Assembly: GCA_030142905.1 (NCBI GenBank)
Contig: JASJOG010000054.1
Coordinates: forward strand, 1,488,001 to 1,552,000
Reading direction: 5' to 3'
DNA: 64,000 bases
From: Heliopora coerulea
Taxonomy: Eukaryota > Cnidaria > Anthozoa > Scleralcyonacea > Helioporidae
Positions 21,881 through 33,020 of the stretch are shown one piece after another. The position numbers and the translations under genes are program-made. The number at the start of each line of letters is the position of its first letter. Positions within the stretch are counted from its first letter, which is position 1. The notes below the pieces were generated by a model. The model was given only the letters and a program-made list of their open reading frames with translations, ran no database searches and was not told where the DNA came from.

Positions 21881-24800
21881 TCAAAACAGGCAAAGAGTCG
21901 AATTTCTTTTCCTCCTGTTATCATCATCTTTTTTGGACCTTGGCTTAATGCAATAGTTGTACTCCTTCAAGTACATCTTGATTGATGCAGGGATTGGGAG
22001 TTTATCAACATCTTGGTAATTTGTACAATTTCCAATTGCCCCTCTGCAAAGGCTCATCAATGACTGGGGTTCTGTCCTATGTAATGGTTTCACCAGCATA
22101 GGCTCAAAAAACATGCAATATTCACCAACAGAATAATGTGAAAGAAGATCTTCAATTGTTAAAGAGTAGTATGCCGTGGGACTTTCACGATCAAAACTGT
22201 ACTTGTGGTCCCACTGTTCTACCCGGGCATGAAGTGTCTTGTTGTAACGGCGAAAACTCACAGAAAACAGGTGTTCCTTATGGGCACTGTCTCGAAGCAA
22301 GAATGTACCATCAGCCTTATTGGCAAGCAACTGAAATAAGAAAAAAAAAGTTTTAGCTTTTGTTGGTAAAATGTATACATGTAGTGAAAATTGTATCAAA
22401 TAGTGACATGGCTTAGTACCAGAATGACAATATTCCAATACTATAGATTACATCTTTTAAAAGGTCATGGTTGTATGCCGGTAACAGTCTTACTGGTATG
22501 AGTTATTTTTTATATTTTACCATAAGCTGTTGTAAGCAGCCTCAAGGTTCAATTTAACAGAATAGAAAATACCAAATTATTGCTCAGTTTTGTGACTTTG
22601 CTATTCAACAATTCAGAAGATTGCTATTGAACTATACTCTATATTTTTGGGACAAAAAACTTTTTAAATTGCAGCAAAGCTTGCTTAAGTCACTCACATA
22701 CAAATAAAAACATTCAATACAAAATATAAGCATGGTGAGATAAATGTTTCTTAGCTTCTAACCAGGGCTTTTTTTCTACCTAAATTAAAAGGGTAGACTC
22801 ATGTTAAAGTGATTGAAAGTCCTGATGAAGGGTTCTTGCTTGAAATATCAGTTTTTGGTTAAATAAATTTTCACTGCACACAGCCTCAGAAACATGTCAA
22901 TGAAAACAACCATCTTGTGTATTTCAGTGATCCACGCTATTATGTACTTAGGGTTTTGAAGCTCTTCCAAACATTTACTGCACATTGATATAATTAGTGA
23001 ACTGACTTAAATACCCTGTCTCACTTAAACTTTGGCAAGGATTCATAACTTTTAAAAAGCACCCAAAAACTCAGAAATTCAAAGAACAGGACAAAAGTTA
23101 ATATTCTGGTTAAATTCCTTGTCTGGGAAAAGTGTGAATGAAAATCAACTCATGCAGGGTTTCCATAGAATTCTTTCATCACCAATTTGCATCACATGAT
23201 TTCAGCCGACTGTTTTGCACAATTTTTCACACCATCAGTTATAACACTTGTATATGACATAAAACATTCATCATTATCTTGATATATGCTTTAAGTTAAT
23301 ATATTGTGGTAAGCTTGCACAAGCCTAACGTTAAAGTACAAGATTCAAAATGTCAACTGCAAGAATTTTGCTTGAAAAAAACACAAACTGGAGAAGATGA
23401 TGTTCAATTTAGTCCCTGGCACACAAGTCATGTATGATTGCTGTTTTATTGTGTAAACCACGTTATCCTAAGACATAGAGATGGCATGAGGAACTTAAGT
23501 TTGACAATCATTTCTGGCTCATATTCTAACTTTGTTGGACATCGGGCTGGCAAAATAATGCAAATGAAGTTTTCTGTTAACACATTTCAAAATATTTTTC
23601 ACACCATAATACTTCTCCCCAATAAGAAACCCTGTTATAAAGGCCACTCAACCCCCCTTATAGAGCTCAATAAATCATCAGATATCATACAAGTAGACCA
23701 CTAAGCAGCCATACCCAAAACCTCCCAAGAGCCAAAATAACACCAGTTGTCACAATCCCGTAACATTAACGCTGCCAGGCCACATCCTCATTATCTGAAG
23801 TGATCACGTTTTTGAAAAATATCTTGAAAACTGTCCTTTCACATTTGACGATAACAAGGTTCAATATCGATCTGTCCAAAGATGTACGCATATTTGGACA
23901 GCTCTATAACTACATGAACCAGCTGCGCGTTCAGTAGGTGTCTTTCAGTTGACATCGCATGACAATAGGCACTCACACAATGGACTGAAAATTCAAAACG
24001 AATCTAACTTTTTGGAATCTATATAAAATTTTGAGATCCTTCACTGAGTTGATGCAGTGACTACGAATTCAAAAGTGCGAAATGATGCCAATTCGTTGAT
24101 ATCGTTCAATATTTTTTGTTCTCACTCAAGCAACAAGTGCGGTTTTATGTTTCCGTTGTTTTCATCGATTTCGTAGAATGATTATGTGCCCTTACAAATT
24201 AATACATACAATTTAATAGATCGGATGAAAAGTTTATACCTCTTCAGCTTCATGTCTGTTAATCTTCCCCCAGTAGTAAGAACAATTTGTGACCGCCAAA
24301 ATATCACGAATAAGGTAATGACGTTGACCCTTATAAAGATCCTTCTTGGACGAACGAGACAAGGGCCCCACTTCTGTCCCTTTGGTCTTTGACTGGCTGC
24401 TTGAACTTTTCGGCCATTTTGCCTCGTTATTCTCGAAATGCGTTGGGCTACTCAAGTCGCCGAACCATTTCTTCACCTTATTCATTAACGAAGAGTCTTT
24501 CCTTCTACCTCCACGATTTCCGTTCTCAGCTACTTTCGGAGGAATTGGCATAACGAACTCAACTGACGACACGTTAACCAGTTTACTGGCAGCCTTCCTT
24601 TTTGATTTTTGTGACTGCTGACAATCGCAAACGAAACTGGCCTTCGTTCCCTTTCTTGCCCTAGGAGGAAGCGAATTCTCTGCGTCGGATGAAGACGCCA
24701 AATACGTTCTAAAATCCGACGTTCCCTCTCCATCAACTTCATCACTCGTATCGCCATCACTGTTGACCAGGGTCAAAGAATTTCTCCGCTCGCCGAAGTT

Positions 24801-24974
24801 AACGAGAATTACCTCGGATGAATCTTGAAAGGCATTTTCTTCATACTTGATGCTACTGTCACTTAACGGCCGTCTTCCCACAACCGCAATATTATTCACG
24901 GGACATACTCGATGTTCTTCTTGTTTTTCTCTGTTGTTAAATACACCATCAACGGCCGAACAACCCTCAGCCAT
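21881..24974 (-). CDS. SOCS5: Suppressor of cytokine signalling, SOCS4/SOCS5 type, 2 exons
   Basis: SOCS proteins bind phosphotyrosine through SH2 and recruit elongin B/C-cullin 5 ubiquitin ligase through the SOCS box, limiting JAK-STAT or receptor tyrosine kinase signals. Exons are 24974-24240 and 22330-21881, encoding 394 residues, joined in phase 0 inside SH2 (HEAEE/LLANK). The long serine- and charge-rich N-terminus (about 225 residues) is typical of SOCS4/5. SH2 spans about 230-325, with YWGKINRHEAEE, FLLRDS (Arg258 should bind phosphate) and HARVEQWDHKYSFD. The SOCS box is about 335-375, with BC-box SLMSLCRGAI and Cul5-box LPIP. The start is the first ATG in frame (MAEGCSAVDG). SOCS4 and SOCS5 probably arose by vertebrate duplication, so this may be their common pro-orthologue and the symbol is approximate. 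A possible AATAAA lies on minus near 21690. Confidence 0.94.
22795..22880 (+). repeat. Decayed repeat with complete CTGATGA/GAAA core in SOCS intron
   Basis: Plus-strand CTGATGA at 22822-22828 is followed by a 13-base segment and GAAA at 22842-22845. The segment (AGGG...GCTT) resembles the stem II of the 12.4-kb element (GGGC/GCTC) with pairing mostly lost. It is a single copy with no mirror arm or duplication found. Probably an old relative of the GAAACGTC family. Confidence 0.4.
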
Positions 24975-25617
24975 AGTACAATCACGAGACACTACAACCA
25001 ATGTATAAAACCACACTTTCGTTAGTACCAGAGCACCAAACAGGCTAAAGTGGTGATCGACTTCTTCATAACCGTCTCATGCGTTAACCAAAAAAAAATT
25101 CACGACATTCGTTCGTACCACAGAACCTGGCAAACTTTCATACGTTTCGCGAAGAAACTTGAGTGATGAATAACAGCATTGATCGCGCATGCTCACACCA
25201 ACTGCGCATGAGAAATACTTATTTTTACATTTCCGGTTTGGCCGCCGAGTTGACCATTTTCTCTTGAAATTCTCTTAGAGCTTCGCCTCTTAACTCACCT
25301 AAGCCGTGTGGGGGACCTCAGGTTGGTCTGGTGAAATGTGTATACCAACTGCTGCGTTGTTTTCAGAGCCTGTCCTCAATAATGCAGTGGCTAGCATCTG
25401 TAACCTGGGAAACCAGAAGGGACTAGTAGTTAAGTGGTAGACAATGCCACAATGTTCATGAAACTGAGACCCGCACTGAAGGGTGTCCACTGGTCGTGGA
25501 ATGAATATTAATAAACCCGCAAAATCAAGCCATAAAGGTAAATAAAGTTTGAAAAGATATTCTTGAAATTTTCAATCTGTGATATAAGAAGACAATACTG
25601 CGGAGACAGTGATAAAT

Positions 25618-25700
25618 AAGGTAAAAAGTTAAAAGGTTGGTAACTGCCGTGACTGACCTCACAACATTCCAAAAACTTTTAACTTTTAACTTTTTACCTT
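25618..25700. repeat. Small inverted repeat, 20-bp arms
   Basis: AAGGTAAAAAGTTAAAAGGTT at 25619-25639 is mirrored by AACTTTTAACTTTTTACCTT at 25681-25700, leaving a loop of about 40 bases. It may be a MITE end pair or a simple snap-back. No target duplication was identified. Confidence 0.5.
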
Positions 25701-25746
25701 CTTGGAATTTTCCCTGTTATTATGACTGTGCTTCCTAATTCGAGAA

Positions 25747-26022
25747 ACTAATGTTGTTCTACCAAAATCCACGACCAGCCGACAGTTTCAAAAAGTAAAA
25801 TAGCGAGGTAGGCGTTCTTCTTCGTCACCGATGATGTCGTCACGGTTTTTGTATATATGAAGGCCTAGGTATGTTTATGTAAAGTCACTTGGTCAGAAGA
25901 TGATTTTGTAATAAAATCGAAACATTACCATTTCACTTTCGTCACTTATATAACTCGAATCTTGAGTTTACAAGATGACACTGTTTTTCGGAATATGTTT
26001 TGTCTTTTACTAATGCTGTTCT
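25747..26022 (+). repeat. Foldback insertion with 14-bp target duplication and hammerhead-like core
   Basis: Direct repeats ACTAATGTTGTTCT (25747-25760) and ACTAATGCTGTTCT (26009-26022) differ at one base. The head (CACGACCAGCCGACAGTTTC) follows. The right-hand core on plus 25894-25921 reads CAGAAGA, stem II GATTTT/AAAATC, then GAAA, so it matches the consensus except one box position. The end segment CAAGATGAC...GGAATATGTTTT matches the ends of the 3.5- and 19.0-kb elements. The left arm is mostly deleted. Confidence 0.68.
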
Positions 26023-29000
26023 GCTGAGCACCATTAATTTGACTACAGTTCCCGCTTTGGAAAAGGCCTTTTAAGAAGGGCCACGCTAACATTTCTTTAA
26101 AAATTAAGTTAAAAATTAGGGTCACGCCTAGGATTGGGACTAGGATTTAGTTTAACCTGAAAGATGAACCTCATCTTGGCACACCTGGGGGCATTGTCGC
26201 CAGTAACACGATATGACTTTTTGTTAACAAGGAGTTTGATATGTTTGTGCCCACGATTTGATACTAATGTACCCCACGGCTAATCCTATAGTTCTAACTC
26301 TAACCATCGATTAGTTTTAAATTAAAAATTTCAACTCAGAGTTTTGACGTAATGTCATCTTGAGGAAAAAAACCGTCTTGGACCAACAATGGACATCGTG
26401 ACGTCACAGGAGGGAAGAAGCAGAAAAATTACTATTTTCGAACAACTTTTGCAAAGGTAGTGCTGAAAAGTATCTTCTTCTTACGACTTATATTTAAAAC
26501 TAAAAGCACCAAAATTACTTGCAGGCCGGGAATTTTTCCACACTGCTCAGCAGAATGCGTTGGTTACATGCCCACAACCATGTCCCCATAGCCTTTCACG
26601 GGTTGAGCGCCGGAAGACATATCGAAAACGGAGGAAGACCCTTTCCACCCATATTTTGAAATGATTAAGAAAGGACACTTCCAGAGAGAGAGACAAAAAG
26701 GCAGATGCCAACTCCCTCATATGATCAGTAAAATTGTTAACCGAAAAAGTGATCCGATTCTAGTAAACTTCATTTTAACCGAAGCTGGGAAACAATTTCG
26801 TGGGGGGAAAAAAAGAAGTAAAAAAATTTCTTCGTCATATATAAACTCCGCTTAAAACATACCAGAATGGTATATTTTAAGACCCAACCAGGGCCAGCTG
26901 AGTCAGCTACGAAAAGCGCATCTCAGCTACACTGGACTCGCAGAGGCTCAAACCCAACCAGGTATTGAATGCGCAAGTGTTGCACTTTCCGCAACAGTTC
27001 CCGGCTTGTTCTTAAAATATACAAGTCTGAGCCTCGAAAATTTCCGCATATTTAATGGTAACTGATTCTTCTTCCATTCCTTTCAAAACGTTTGGGTCAT
27101 TTGGGTACACTTCTGTCCATATACAAATGCAGAGTATGAGGTCCTCAAAACAATCTGTTACCAGATGTAAGAGCCCAGTGAAGCTCACGTCCTGTCTTAA
27201 CTGCCTAAGTGCATCATATCAACGTTTATTTCGGATAAGTGCCTCTTTTATTACCAGGAGATCACCTAATGCGTCATAGACGGTCAAGCTATCTTTTTTG
27301 CCTGTTTGATCTCACACATGAATATGGGTCCCTGAAATATTTTACTTTCGGTAAAAATCATGAGGAAACAACACTACAAGTCTTCAACCATTAGTTGACG
27401 TGATCTCTTCTACTTGTTAAGGGCACGAGTGTCGATATCGAACGGATTCAGGTCACTAGTGATATTGGCTTCACGCCATCGCCGAAACGACCGATTATTA
27501 CAATGAACATGTACTATCAGGAAGTTTTTCATTTTGCTGGGCACAGAATGACTTTATGTAACGATTTAACGATTCTAAATCACCCTAAATCCTTCACCGT
27601 AATCACAAACAAACCTAGCTCTAACTTTTTCCTTACCCGTAAATCAGTTTCAAGTTAAAGTTTCAATTCATAATGTTGACTTCATATAAATTCAAGAGCT
27701 GCAAAACAACCTTTATTATATAATTACCATTTCAGCCCTTTCAGCGCCCTGTGTGTCATTGCCATCCGGCTTAGACCGGTCTTCTTACTAGGAGTGATAA
27801 TCTTGGGAACAAAGTTGATGAAAGTGGCAAGCAGTGCCTTTTTTAAGAAATTTTCACTGGCAGGGGGGGGAGAAAAAGTAAAAATTGCTCTGAAATATGG
27901 GATGTCAAATTTGCGGCTAGCGTAGCCCATCCACCTGAGTGGTGCGAGTTGGGGAGGTTAGGAATGAGTGGAAAACTTCCTCTCAAAGGGGCTCCAGGGA
28001 GGGGTGTGTTTTCAGTTTAAAATCCGCAGAAAAAAAAGTAAAAAACACATTTTGGAGAAACGTAATCAAACTGATTTAGCGAGTGCGGCATGGAGAGAGA
28101 CGGGAAAAAAATTCGAAAATTATTCGTGAAAAAAATCACACTTAGGTGATATAAACGCACGCATGAGATAGGGTTTGATTTTATAAGTCTAGTTCATACA
28201 ATAAATTTTTCTTTTTGAATGAATAGAAGAACTGATCGATCGACATTCTTCAGCAAATCAGAACTTAAGGAAATTTTCCCTTTACCTGTAAACGTGGAAA
28301 ATTAAACAGCAAATTTATTTTCCCAATTCCAAGGGACAGAAGAACGGTGGCTAGGGGGTAAATCCGATCACTGGGGGGCATTTGCCCCTCCAGATATATA
28401 GTTAAAAAAGGCCCTGGTGGCAAGCGAAACACACAAGTAGTTCACCAAAATTTAAAGCCTGATTTCATATTTGATTTCCACGACTCCACACTGATGGCTG
28501 GATGCTGCCTGTTAACAACAAGAATCCAAATCACTGGGTAAGGATGGAAACGACATTTCTTCACGGTCATTAGCAACGTTTGCACACCACAATTTCAATG
28601 ACAAACTAAGTCTTCGACTAACTGGTCTAGATAAAGCCCTCAAATTGCTTCTCCTATGACTAGAAACTCAACTGAAAAACTATCAGAAGAGTGGTATCAG
28701 AATTTGCATTACGTGCGCTGGGTTGTGAACAATTGATGTAGGGAATGGATCGAGTAAATAAAGCTTCTAAGATCTCAGAGTTTTATCTCAGAGCCAATTT
28801 ACGCTTGAATATAGACAGAAAACTAAACCGTAACTATGACTTAACTACTCCAGCGAAACTTCAATTTGTTTTCAATACAAACTTTACAATTTAAGTAAAG
28901 GTCAAGTTGAAACTAGGAGACCTTCCATGGGGTCGTGTAAAAAAGGAAGAGTACGACGTGGGCAGGCGAAGGAGGTGAGGGGATGAGGGGCTACCCTCTT

Positions 29001-30007
29001 ATCAGGGCTTATTCTCGGTAAAGATCTAGAGAATGTGATCGCACCCCATGATACCTCCCCTTTGTTGGCGCCTAGGTGTAACATTATCTCGGCACAAAGT
29101 AATAAGTCCATACAATTTTTTGTTTTGTATTTCATCGTACTCTTCGCATCTGATTCATTCGTTATTTTTACGCAGATTTATTTTTGAATTAGTGATGTTT
29201 CAGTGGATTGTTTACGCTAAGGCGGTTTTGATCGCAAATGTAAAAACTTCCTCAGTTGAGATAGGTCAGAAGTTAGATGAAACTATCTATGGATATTGAA
29301 GTAAGTTGTAGGCGTCTTTACAATTTAAGTTCCCATTTTTCTAGTATGTTGCAGGGACCTGTTACGAAGAACTTTTTACTTGTGGGAACAAATCGCGACC
29401 TGCAAATGTTTGTAAAAAAAGATAGTTTTATAATTCAGCTCGAAGTAATAACCGTTTCCTTGGTGTTAATTACGGAATTGTCTGGTTTGGCAATATTACC
29501 TTGATGTCGGCAAACGAAACAGTTCCGCAGTTAGGTCGGCTTGTTAACGCTTGTTTTCCAACTAGTTTTCGGATTTCATGCAAGGGCGACAATCGCTTCC
29601 TAAAAGTGGGGGGGACGGAGCCGGCCAAGCAATGTGGAGGCATTCCCTCTGAAAGTTTTTTTTTTTTTTTTAAATCTAATGTTTATGAAATGCATTTTCT
29701 GGCATTGTTTCTTTGGAACAACATTCATACCTTCGAAACGAAGCCATGCATTTCCGCCAAACAGCAACAAAGACGTTATAGTATGACTAAACAAAGTATT
29801 TCTGATTGTTTACAAATGGTATCCAAAGAAGAACGATCTGGCTGTAAAATAACTTGGCAAATTTTCATAATTTGTCAGGTATTCGAACCAACAATACCTA
29901 GGTAAAAATTGGGGCTTAAAAAGGTTATATCGGAAAATCGTAAAGGTAAACATGGAACCATAAGCACCGAGGGAACAGAAATTAGGCTTCAGTTGTCATG
30001 AACTTTG

Positions 30008-30105
30008 CAAAAAGTGGGGGGGATAATTATATATGTATCCCCCTCTGTCCAAAAAGTGGGGGGGATATGTCCCCCTATCCCCCCCAGGATTTACGTCCTT
30101 GATTT
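30008..30105. repeat. G-run/C-run mobile-element remnant
   Basis: The segment AAAAAGTGGGGGGGATA occurs twice (30009 and 30053), interleaved with CCCCCTCTGTCC and CCCCCTATCCCCCCC, and ends GGATTTACGTCCTTG. The ending resembles a worn CAGGGGCGTA-type terminal repeat, like that of the element at 32.7-33.0 kb. No intact opposite end or duplication was found. Confidence 0.4.
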
Positions 30106-30669
30106 CATGCCGTTGGGTTCTTATTGAAAGTCTACAGATTCACCCCGTCCCTTGTCTAAAACAGTTCCCCTCAATTCTCCTTTAACTTCGAAAAAAATCA
30201 ACTTCATGAAAAACGAACCGACGTCAATAAAGCGGTACTATTAAACCCCATTAAGAATACCAAGTAGACAACATCACCGACGAAAAAGAGGTTTCTATTC
30301 ATTCAAGACGTTTGTTCTCGTTTAAAGTCAGAAAGTTTGTCTTCGATCGAAAGCATACCACGCATAGTCGTGATCGTGTTAGTAAAAGGTATTGAAGTTC
30401 ACACTGCACAGAAACTCACCTTTGAAGTTCGGAAAAGATCTCAGGCGCTGGCTGGCTGACCTTTAACTGTCTGGTGTGGTTTCCGGGGTCCAAAGGAAGT
30501 CCTTAATTTGAGTGTTTATGCACTTTATTGAAAATAGCACGAAGTTAAATTTGCGGGAAATCTAAACTCCGAAGGTATTTCCTGTAAATTCGTGTAATGA
30601 GGTTTTGGAAATGAACTCTTAGTTGACCATATGGTCGAGAATAAAAAAAGTAATGCTGCAGTATTTAGC

Positions 30670-30920
30670 CTATTTAACTATTTTTTTTAGGCCAGGTTAC
30701 AAGGAATCGGATCCAAGGGAATCCGATCCCAAGTTAGCGTGAATTGATCTTGTGTTTACAAGAGACCTCCCATATCCGATCACCAAAAGACCTGCTGTCC
30801 GAACCAGTTTCGGATCGGTTATGAATGTCCTTCGCATTTAAGATCCGATCCAACATCGACCCACTCTAAACAAGCGAAACAGATCCATTGTAAACCTCCC
30901 AAGATGGAACCGATCCGGTG
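30670..30920. repeat. GGATC-rich repeat, possible DNA-transposon remnant
   Basis: Contains many GGATCC/GGATCGG/CCGATC words in both orientations (for example GGAATCGGATCC at the left, GGAACCGATCC inverted at the right), spaced by GTTTACAAGAG-like and TGTAAACCTCC motifs. Subterminal word arrays like this are common in non-autonomous DNA transposons. Terminal repeats are poorly preserved, and no coding remains are visible. Confidence 0.4.
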
Positions 30921-31538
30921 TAAAAAAGGTCTAAATAAATGGTTATTATTACTACAGCGTATCATCGTTATGGTTTAATGATAACTGCATCGTCGTGTCG
31001 AGTAAGAGGGGCGGATCCAGGAATTCGCGGAGGCGAGGGGACTAAGTTCATCATCACGAGCTAAAAGCCCTGCTAAGGGGAGCCTGCGGACATTTTTAGC
31101 GGGGTTTGCCTTTCTAGGTACCAGTCCTAAAAAATTGGAGAGTTAATAATAATGTTTACTATCACGTCGAAGCGACTTTTTATGCCCATTTTCTCAATAA
31201 ATTTTTCCTGAATTTTCCCTATATTGCATTCAGTAACCTCAAAAGGTTACTGAATACAATACACTTACTTAATCTTTAGTTATCACTTATAGCTGTAAGT
31301 TTGTTGACTTAAACGGGGGACGCGCGGACCCCGCATAAAATTTCAATCAGTCAATCATGAGAGAACTTCTTTTTTGTCATGTTTAATGTTGTTTAATCTT
31401 TTTGAAACTCCGTCTTTCTATGTTTCGGTAAGAGAGAATGTTTACAACACGCAAAGGATTATGGTTAAACGTACAAGTCGCCATCTTTTCCGGTACATTC
31501 AATTTGCCACTCCCATAGTTTGCCGTTCGCCGGTAGAA

Positions 31539-31713
31539 CAGGTCCCCAGGGCCGCCGAGAGGGGGGGGCAGAGGGGGTAATTTGCCCCAGGGCCTCAGAT
31601 ATTCAGGGGCCCCCAATGCTCGTAGTCAATGCTCCAATGGTCCGGGGTGGGGGCCTCTACCCGACCGTTATGCCCCGGGCCTCAATTTGTCTCTCGGCGG
31701 CCCTGCAGGTCCC
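31539..31713. mobile_element. Non-autonomous hAT-type element, 159 bp, with 8-bp target duplication
   Basis: The element spans 31547-31705. It starts CAGGGCCGCCGAGAG and ends CTCTCGGCGGCCCTG, a perfect 15-bp terminal inverted repeat. CAGGTCCC occurs immediately outside on both sides (31539-31546 and 31706-31713). An 8-bp duplication plus CAGGG ends is the hallmark of the hAT superfamily. The interior is G/C-rich (GGGGGGGGCAGAGGGG, CCCAGGGCCTCAG) with no reading frame, so it needs transposase in trans. The intact ends imply fairly recent insertion. Confidence 0.88.
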
Positions 31714-32697
31714 CGTCGTCCTTGAAAATGAAAATGTTCCGTTCATTTGTCGTTTAGAAATATCAAAAAAATTTGTTTTTCCGTCCATGATCATTTGTGT
31801 GCTCAACGAAAACAATTCGACACCTCGTTCTCGTATAGATTTCAAATTAGGGTAAGATGGCGAACAGAGGATGCAAGTGGTCGAAAGGGATAACGAGGGC
31901 TTTTTAGACATTTTTGTTTTCCAGACGAAAATACCAGTGGAGTGAAGTTTCCCGCTCAGAACGTTACAGTTATTTTACCTCTTACAAGGCTGTTTTCTTT
32001 GGAAGCAAGTCTTCCCTTTGAGCTTGCAGATCATAGTTGAGTCACAAAAGCGAGAGGAACTTGACCAAATGGACAGTGTTTCTGAGAAAGAGTTCAGATA
32101 ACTATTCTGCTTTTGTCCTTGCAGAAAAGGTAAGCCATTCTAGAAGTGTTATTTTGACCAGTAGTGAATAAGAAAGGCAATACAGTGACTAGTTGAGAGT
32201 CCATTTTAAGTTTTCTTGTTAGTTAGCAACAGAATTTTACCATTTTTGCTTCAGAAATGTAATGTTAGTTGTTCTTTCTAGCGCTGGGCTTCTGCTGCCC
32301 ACGGGTGAAGAAAACACGACGATGAACACATCGTATAAAATACATTTATATAGAAAACCTTTAAAAGTTACTTTAGAAGTGAAGCATTCTTCTACGGTAT
32401 CTCAGAACAATTACAAACCAGCACCATTAATTGCATTTACAACTAAACAAGGGCAGACGATCGCCAATTTAGTGATTACTGGTCTGTTACAAGATCTTTA
32501 GATTTCAAATAACCAATCGACGTTTCAAAGCCGTCCAACACAAAAGGTCTGCATGGTCAGGTGCACAGATCTACCTTAAACAACTTGAGCAATGTTAAAA
32601 CCTCCACGTAAAACGTTTCCGTACACTGAATTGGTTAACAAATGGAAGATATACTAAACACTGTGGTCATAAACTGAATATCACAACGATTGCAACC

Positions 32698-33020
32698 TTT
32701 GAGCAGGGGCGTAGTCAACACATTTTGACCGGGGGTGTCCAGCTTAATTTGCCCGAATTTTGAGTCGTTTCAGAAATTGTCTGAATTTAAATTGACGTGC
32801 ATTCAGGCCATGGATGGTGCACCCCTCACTTCCTTAGCCCTAATACATAAATTAAATATAAACCAGTAACCAAAAGGGATTTTGAATTACCTTAACGAAG
32901 CCAAATTTTGGCCGAATTATTATTTTTGCCCATATTTTGTTTTTTTAACAAACTTTGGGGGGAGGGTTTGTAGTGTATCACACTCCCTACACCTCCATAA
33001 ACTACGCCCCTGCATTTGAG
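32698..33020. mobile_element. Non-autonomous DNA element with CAGGGGCGTAG ends
   Basis: CAGGGGCGTAGTCAACA at 32704 is mirrored by AAACTACGCCCCTG ending at 33012. The word TTTGAG flanks both sides (32698-32703 and 33015-33020), allowing two extra bases (CA) at the right end; it may be the target duplication. The interior of about 310 bp is AT-rich with no frame. Ends of this type recur in worn form at about 30.09, 31.01, 42.66, 61.80 and 62.53 kb. Superfamily not determined. Confidence 0.7.

Noticed and set aside
29501..29905. 134-codon plus-strand frame with a run of phenylalanines
   Set aside because: Crosses a poly-T run and G-run repeat sequence; no family resemblance or exon signals.
31520..31855. 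111-codon plus-strand frame
   Set aside because: Runs through the 159-bp hAT-type element, so about half of it is transposon sequence.
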